Shown here: positions 60,223-64,000 of the stretch, one piece after another
How positions within the stretch are numbered: position 1 is the first letter of the stretch
Layout: every line of letters begins with the position of its first letter
Assembly: GCA_963754385.1 (NCBI GenBank)
Contig: CAVWGE010000002.1
Span: 248,001 to 312,000, forward strand
Source of the DNA: 9FT-COMBO-48-23 sp963754385
GTDB taxonomy: Bacteria > Chloroflexota > Dehalococcoidia > GIF9 > UBA5629
Length of the DNA: 64,000 bases
Reading direction: 5' to 3'
The notes under the pieces: generated by a model
What the model saw: the letters and a program-made list of their open reading frames with translations, nothing else
Database searches by the model: none
Told to the model about the DNA's origin: nothing
Translations under genes and position numbers: made by a program

Positions 60223-60306
60223 GTGATTTTTATCAGCAAAGTTAAAGCAAGGATGAAATCTAACGGTACGATTACTAAAGTCGAAAGTAATCTAAAGAAC
60301 ATTTAA
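60223..60306 (+). CDS. Possible small leader ORF with unusual start
   Basis: An open frame of 27 codons ends at TAA 60304-60306, right before the next gene's AAGGAGGG. AAAGGAGG at 60216-60223 is a strong ribosome site. Spacing points to ATC at 60232 as the start (rare, non-standard); GTG 60223 overlaps the site itself. The peptide is basic (SKVKARMKSNGTITKVES). It may be a small peptide, or an accident. Confidence 0.3.
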   Translation: MIFISKVKARMKSNGTITKVESNLKNI

Positions 60307-60319
60307 GGAGGGTATTATA

Positions 60320-61636
60320 TTGAAGACAAGAAATAAAGCGGTTTTTGTATTATGGCAAGGAATTGCCCTGGTCGCTATACTGGCGAGCTTTCTAGCTGTA
60401 GGCTTCGGGGCTTCCATGGTTTATGCCGGGGCAGGTAGTGGCGGAGACTCAGGAAGCGGCAGCGGAAGCGGTGACGGAAGCGGCGGCGGAGCCGCATCGG
60501 GAGGCAACTCGTATAAAGCAACAATAAATCCAACTACGGTAGCTGCCGGTTCAACGACCCCATTTACAGTGACCGTAACCAACTGGTCCGATAACCAAGA
60601 CCTAGCGTGGGTAGTTGTAAATCTTCCGGTTCAGTTCACGTATGTTACCGGCACTCTGGCTGCCGCGAGCTACAACTACAATCATTCGGGTGGCTGGTCC
60701 CTGACTGGGCCCAATACTTGGCAAACGGACGCCTCACATAACCCGGCCCTCTGGGCATGGACTTCGAACGACAATTATAAGCTGGAGAAGGACGACCATA
60801 ATAATACTGATTATAGGGATTATGTCAATGTAAGCTTTCAGGCTAGCACACCAACATTGTGCGGACAGGGTGGAGCTTATGATTTGGGCCCTTACACCTT
60901 TCAGACCAATGCATATTATTTGGATCGGAGCAATGGTGCTGATTGTGTTAGCCCTGTCCCTTACAGTAGTGGTGACTGCTATGCTTGGAAACAAGACAAC
61001 CCTAAAAATTGTGGCGATGATAAGCCTGGGGTGACTATTCACGTACCAGAGTGTCCACCTACGCCTACGCCTACACCTACACCAACGCCTACGCCTACAC
61101 CTACACCTACTGCGCCGCCCCCACTATATAACCCCGGATTAACGCGGGACGAGGTCCCAGTAACCACCCCCGTATTGGTGGTAGACATGCAGGGCACAAT
61201 CGCCAGGTATCCGGTGACTAACGACGGCAGGCTATTAACCGATGCCATGACAACCAGCCCTGACGGCTTGGTAACACTCTTTATGCCGGCTGGCACCCGG
61301 GTGCTGAATCCTGATGGCACACCGGCCTACCTGAACAAAGACCCCGATTTGTTCTCAATCACAGCAGGAACACCGGCAGCACCAGCCGGCTACACGATGG
61401 TGGCTGCATACGAGTTCCTGCCTTCAGGCATCACCTTCTCTCCTGATGCCAACTTAATCATGAAGTACGATGCTGCGAAGGTGGCGGGCGCGCCAGTTAT
61501 CGCTTACTATGACGCAGCAGCCGGCAAATGGGTAAACCTGGAGACAGCCGGTTACGTGGCTGCCGGAGTGGAAGTGCCTAACACTATTCAAGCACACACC
61601 GCTCATCTAACTTACTTCGCCATCCTGGCCAAGTAA
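60320..61636 (+). CDS. Secreted surface protein with Thr-Pro linker
   Basis: 438 residues. A signal-peptide-like helix (residues 14-36, IALVAILASFLAVGFGASMVYA) is followed by a Gly/Ser-rich stretch (AGAGSGGDSGSGSGSGDGSG, about 37-56). A DUF11-like or beta-sandwich domain follows (about 65-240) with paired cysteines (CGQGG, CVSPV, CYAWK, CGDDK, CPP), probably disulfide bonded. A Thr-Pro repeat linker (about 248-266) joins a C-terminal beta-rich domain to residue 438. No sorting motif or membrane anchor at the end, so it is secreted or bound to the surface non-covalently. TTG 60320 has AAGGAGGG eight bases upstream. A terminator follows at 61670. Confidence 0.8.
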   Translation: MKTRNKAVFVLWQGIALVAILASFLAVGFGASMVYAGAGSGGDSGSGSGSGDGSGGGAASGGNSYKATINPTTVAAGSTTPFTVTVTNWSDNQDLAWVVVNLPVQFTYVTGTLAAASYNYNHSGGWSLTGPNTWQTDASHNPALWAWTSNDNYKLEKDDHNNTDYRDYVNVSFQASTPTLCGQGGAYDLGPYTFQTNAYYLDRSNGADCVSPVPYSSGDCYAWKQDNPKNCGDDKPGVTIHVPECPPTPTPTPTPTPTPTPTPTAPPPLYNPGLTRDEVPVTTPVLVVDMQGTIARYPVTNDGRLLTDAMTTSPDGLVTLFMPAGTRVLNPDGTPAYLNKDPDLFSITAGTPAAPAGYTMVAAYEFLPSGITFSPDANLIMKYDAAKVAGAPVIAYYDAAAGKWVNLETAGYVAAGVEVPNTIQAHTAHLTYFAILAK

Positions 61637-61669
61637 GAGATTTTCTGCGCACAGTCATTGACTCAGCCA

Positions 61670-61707
61670 ACCCCCTTCCCCACCAGGTGGAAGGGGGTCG
61701 TTCTTTT
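61670..61707 (+). terminator. Intrinsic terminator of the surface-protein gene
   Basis: ACCCCCTTCC, loop CCACCAGGT, GGAAGGGGGT, then CGTTCTTTT. A ten-pair GC-rich stem 34 bases after the stop. Confidence 0.85.
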
Positions 61708-61900
61708 ATCTAACTAGACCATGAGGCTAAAGCCTGGTGGCTTCCCCATATCCCAGCGGGAATAAATCCTCGCTGGATGCCTGCCCACCCTTCCCCCAGG
61801 GAGTACATGTTCAAGAAATCCTAATATCTAAATACTAAATCCTAAATAAATCCAAAACCCAAAATGCCAATGACCAAAACGCGTAAAACAAATGCCATTC

Positions 61901-62008
61901 TGAGTCTCTCCCTCTGTCATTCTGATCTGAGTCTCTCCCTCTGTCATTCTGATCTGAGTCTCTCACTCTGTCATTCTGATCTGAGTCTCTCCCTCTGTCA
62001 TTCTGAGG
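61901..62008. repeat. 27-bp tandem repeat, four copies
   Basis: Units 61901-61927, 61928-61954, 61955-61981, and 61982-62008, each beginning TGAGTCTCTC and ending CATTCTGA plus two or three bases. The third has one base changed (CACTCT for CCCTCT). The unit contains the TCATTCTGA core, so the array grew from a dispersed copy. Confidence 0.95.
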
Positions 62009-62179
62009 AGTGAAACGACGAAGAATCTCATGGTCAAGAATCTGAGCAAAGATTTGAGACCCTTCGCGGAGTTTATCCTGAGCGGGATGAGATTCTTCGC
62101 CCTTCGGGCTCAGAATGACAGGAGGCGAAGGGCTCAGGATGATGAGAGGGAAAAGGACAAAATGCCAAAATAATTTTCT

Positions 62180-62435
62180 GAATTTGGTGAATTTGAGTTT
62201 AGATATTGTTTAGGATTTAGGGTTTAGGGTTTAGAATTTGGGATTTGCGCGGTAGGTCGGGGTCACGAGGCTAAAGCCTCGTGGCTACATGTTTAAAAAA
62301 TCCTAATGGCCAAAACATTAAGGTTTTGAATTTGGTGAATTTGAGTTTAGATATTGTTTAGGATTTAGGGTTTAGAATTTGGGATTTGCGCGGTAGGTCG
62401 GGGTCACGAGGCTAAAGCCTCGTGGCTACATGTTT
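62180..62435. repeat. Tandemly duplicated 108-115-bp compound repeat
   Basis: Copy 1 is 62180-62294 and copy 2 is 62328-62435. They are identical except for a 7-base GGTTTAG insertion in copy 1. Each holds an AT-rich part (TTTAGATATTGTTTAGGATT) joined to a GGTCGGGGTCACGAGG hairpin part ending CTACATGTTT. Confidence 0.95.
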
Positions 62436-62522
62436 GACTGACCCGCTGAGGCTAAAGCCTCATGACTACATGTTTTGAAAAAGAGGGAAAGGGGATTGTT
62501 TTTTTCTTGAGGAGGCAGAAGA

Positions 62523-63866
62523 CTACGGCTCCAGCTTCGCCACCTCTTGCCGTGCCGCCTCCGCCAGCGCCGGGACATGTGTTATCTGAATGCACTTTTT
62601 AAAGTCATCTAATGCCTTGACTATTTCTCCTTTGCCAACATGGGCATGCGCCCGGCAGTAGTAGGCAAAGTCATATTCCGGGTAGAGCTCAATCGCCTTG
62701 TCATGATTGGCTATGGCTTGGTCAAAGTCGCCTTTCTGGTAATAGGCACGCCCTCGATTGTTATAAGCCTGGGATAGATTCGGGGCTAGCTCAATCGCCT
62801 TGTCGAAGTCAGCTATGGCTTTGTCAGAGTCACCTTTCGCGTAGTAAGCAAGCCCTCGATTGTTATAAGCCTGGGCGAGATTAGGGGCTAGCTCAATCGC
62901 CTTGTTACAGTCAGCTACGGCTCTGTCAGGGTCGCCTTTGTCAATGTAGGCAGCGCCCCGGTTGACGTAAGCCTGGGCAAAATCGGGGGCCAGCACAATC
63001 GCCCTATCACAATCAGCTATAGCTCTGTCGAAGTCACCTATGGCGTGATAGACACTCCCCCGGGTAAAATAAGCCAGAGCAAAGTCCTGTGCCAGCTCAA
63101 TCGCCTTGTCACAATCAGCTATAGCTTTGTCAAACTCAGCTTTAGCGGCATAGGCACTCCCCCGGTTGACGTAAGCCTGGGGAAAATTGGGGGCCAGCGC
63201 AATCGCCTTATCGAAATCGGCTATAGCCTTGTCAAAGTCGCCTTTGTCGGCGTAGGCAATTCCCCGAGAAAGGTAAACCTGCGCCAGCTCAGGGTCCAGC
63301 TCGATCGCCCTATCATAATCAGCTATGGCTTTGTCAGAGTCACCTTTCCTGTAATAGCCAAGCCCCCGGGTGTAGTAAGTCAGGGCGAGGTTAGAGCCCA
63401 GCTCAATCGCCTTGTCACAGTCAGCTATGGCTTTGTCAAGCTCACCTTTAGCGGCATAGGCACCCCCCCGGCTGGCATAAGCCTGGGCTAGCTTAGGGGC
63501 CAGATCAATCGCCTTATCACAGTCAGCTACGGCCTTGTCAAGGTCGCCTTTGCCTGTGTAGGCAAGTCCCCGGGTAGCATAGGCCTCGGCAAACTTAGGG
63601 GCTAGCTCAATCGCCTTGTTACAGTCAGCTATGGCTCTGTCAAACTCACCTTTCATCGTGTAGGCAAGCGCCCGACTGACATAGGCCTGGGTAAACTCTG
63701 GGTCAGCTTCGACGGCTTGGTCATACTTGGCAATGGCCTTATCCCATTGCTTCAGGTCCTGGTACATGTCACCCTGCTTAAGATTCTCACGTGCCGGGTT
63801 TGTAAGGCACGCCGCGGTGAGAAAAAGCGCCATCAAAATCAGAATAAACCTAAGCCGGTTTTTCAA
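62523..63866 (-). CDS. TPR-repeat lipoprotein
   Basis: 447 residues. A lipoprotein signal peptide has a lipobox LTAAC at about residues 16-20 after IRFILILMALFL-type hydrophobic residues, so the mature protein is anchored by a lipidated Cys. Twelve 34-residue TPRs follow from about residue 28 to 435, most with the pattern AYxxRGxAYxxKGxxDKAIADxDKAIELAP. They form a superhelix that binds partner proteins outside the membrane. The repeats are very alike, so recent amplification within the gene is likely. ATG 63866. The promoter is probably in the repeat DNA at 63.9 kb. Confidence 0.92.
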   Translation of the reverse strand: MKNRLRFILILMALFLTAACLTNPARENLKQGDMYQDLKQWDKAIAKYDQAVEADPEFTQAYVSRALAYTMKGEFDRAIADCNKAIELAPKFAEAYATRGLAYTGKGDLDKAVADCDKAIDLAPKLAQAYASRGGAYAAKGELDKAIADCDKAIELGSNLALTYYTRGLGYYRKGDSDKAIADYDRAIELDPELAQVYLSRGIAYADKGDFDKAIADFDKAIALAPNFPQAYVNRGSAYAAKAEFDKAIADCDKAIELAQDFALAYFTRGSVYHAIGDFDRAIADCDRAIVLAPDFAQAYVNRGAAYIDKGDPDRAVADCNKAIELAPNLAQAYNNRGLAYYAKGDSDKAIADFDKAIELAPNLSQAYNNRGRAYYQKGDFDQAIANHDKAIELYPEYDFAYYCRAHAHVGKGEIVKALDDFKKCIQITHVPALAEAARQEVAKLEP

Positions 63867-63936
63867 CCCAACCCCCTGTTCAATCGTTACCGTGGTATCC
63901 GGCCCGTATTGTATGCTTAGACTTGGGAAAATACAA

Positions 63937-64000
63937 ACGAAGCGAGGCTAAAGCCCCGTGGCTACATGTTCAAGAAATCCTAATATCTAAATACTAAATC
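63937..64000. repeat. Compound dispersed repeat, cut by window end
   Basis: CGAGGCTAAAGCCCCGTGGC then CTACATGTTC and AAGAAATCCTAATATCTAAA. The last 37 bases are identical to 61805-61841. The copy continues past the window. Confidence 0.85.

Larger units (their letters stand above)
61717..62476. repeat. Large mixed dispersed repeat region
   Basis: All three families occur: TGAGGCTAAAGCCTGGTGGC and CACGAGGCTAAAGCCTCGTG hairpins (61.7, 62.26, 62.40, 62.45 kb); AT-rich ATCTAAATACTAAATCC pieces (61.8, 62.2, 62.3 kb); and TCATTCTGA-type pieces (61.9-62.15 kb). Two sub-blocks are annotated separately. The 886-base gap between the surface-protein gene and the TPR gene holds nothing else I can support. 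Confidence 0.8.

Noticed and set aside
61901..62008. CRISPR-like array
   Set aside because: The 27-base units are contiguous with no spacers, and no cas gene is present.

Overview
The window reads as chromosomal DNA of an uncultured anaerobic bacterium, most likely Chloroflexota, class Dehalococcoidia. This is an inference from gene content and order: a two-subunit FGAM synthase next to rpsU, GatB/YqeY and DUF1015 genes, a short MetG, a GuaB3-type IMP dehydrogenase, a HgdC/BadF-type activase and MEDS/PAS sensor kinases. Base composition looks moderate, apart from AT-rich patches at 1-600 and 24.5-26.1 kb. There is no rRNA operon, no intact transposase, no prophage and no CRISPR array. One tRNA (Thr-CGT) and one large, Alu-containing SRP RNA are present.

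Layout. 0-0.6 kb: a decayed DUF4268 gene. 0.7-9.6 kb: housekeeping genes (cca; rsmA-ispE; SRP RNA; a metallophosphoesterase; two zinc-ribbon membrane proteins; thiL-tsaE-tsaB-ndk; rsfS). 9.7-15.4 kb: ftsH, then the minus-strand operon rsmI-small Cys protein-metG-prenyl synthase. 15.4-16.6 kb: a two-gene segment bounded by 17-bp inverted repeats and 6-bp direct repeats. 16.6-24.4 kb: guaB3, a LysE transporter, a GNAT enzyme, a glcD/glcF-like pair, then a minus-strand MBL hydrolase-activase pair preceded by a textbook attenuator with a Phe-codon-rich leader peptide. 24.6-32.1 kb: an AT-rich orphan gene, an aminotransferase, a VTT protein, tRNA-Thr, rluB, small membrane proteins and an enoyl-CoA hydratase. 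32.3-37.3 kb: rpsU-yqeY-purQ-purL-DUF1015 operon. 37.4-45.6 kb: signalling cluster (MEDS/PAS hybrid kinase, PAS/GAF/HD-GYP protein, HTH protein, PAS-GGDEF cyclase). 46.1-52.5 kb: operon aroH-aroF-ribF-tyrS-aminotransferase-serA. 52.6-59 kb: a predicted transglutaminase-like membrane protein, a CBS protein, DegV, a divergent PlsY, a flavoprotein and MeaB. 59-64 kb: repeat-rich DNA with an HTH gene, a secreted surface protein behind a structured leader RNA, and a 12-TPR lipoprotein.

How the parts work together. Most genes form short operons of general metabolism. Two regions stand out. In the first, a Phe-sensing attenuator governs a hydrolase and a dehydratase-type activase, next to a 2-hydroxyacid oxidase pair; this suggests a link to aromatic 2-hydroxyacid metabolism. 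In the second, a c-di-GMP-related sensory cluster is transcribed behind a small excisionase-like DNA-binding protein. Several genes (4794, 6331, 15505 and probably 9676) have an extended -10 box placed so that transcription would begin at or beside the start codon, which points to leaderless mRNAs. Intergenic DNA, especially beyond 45 kb, is filled with three interleaved repeat families.
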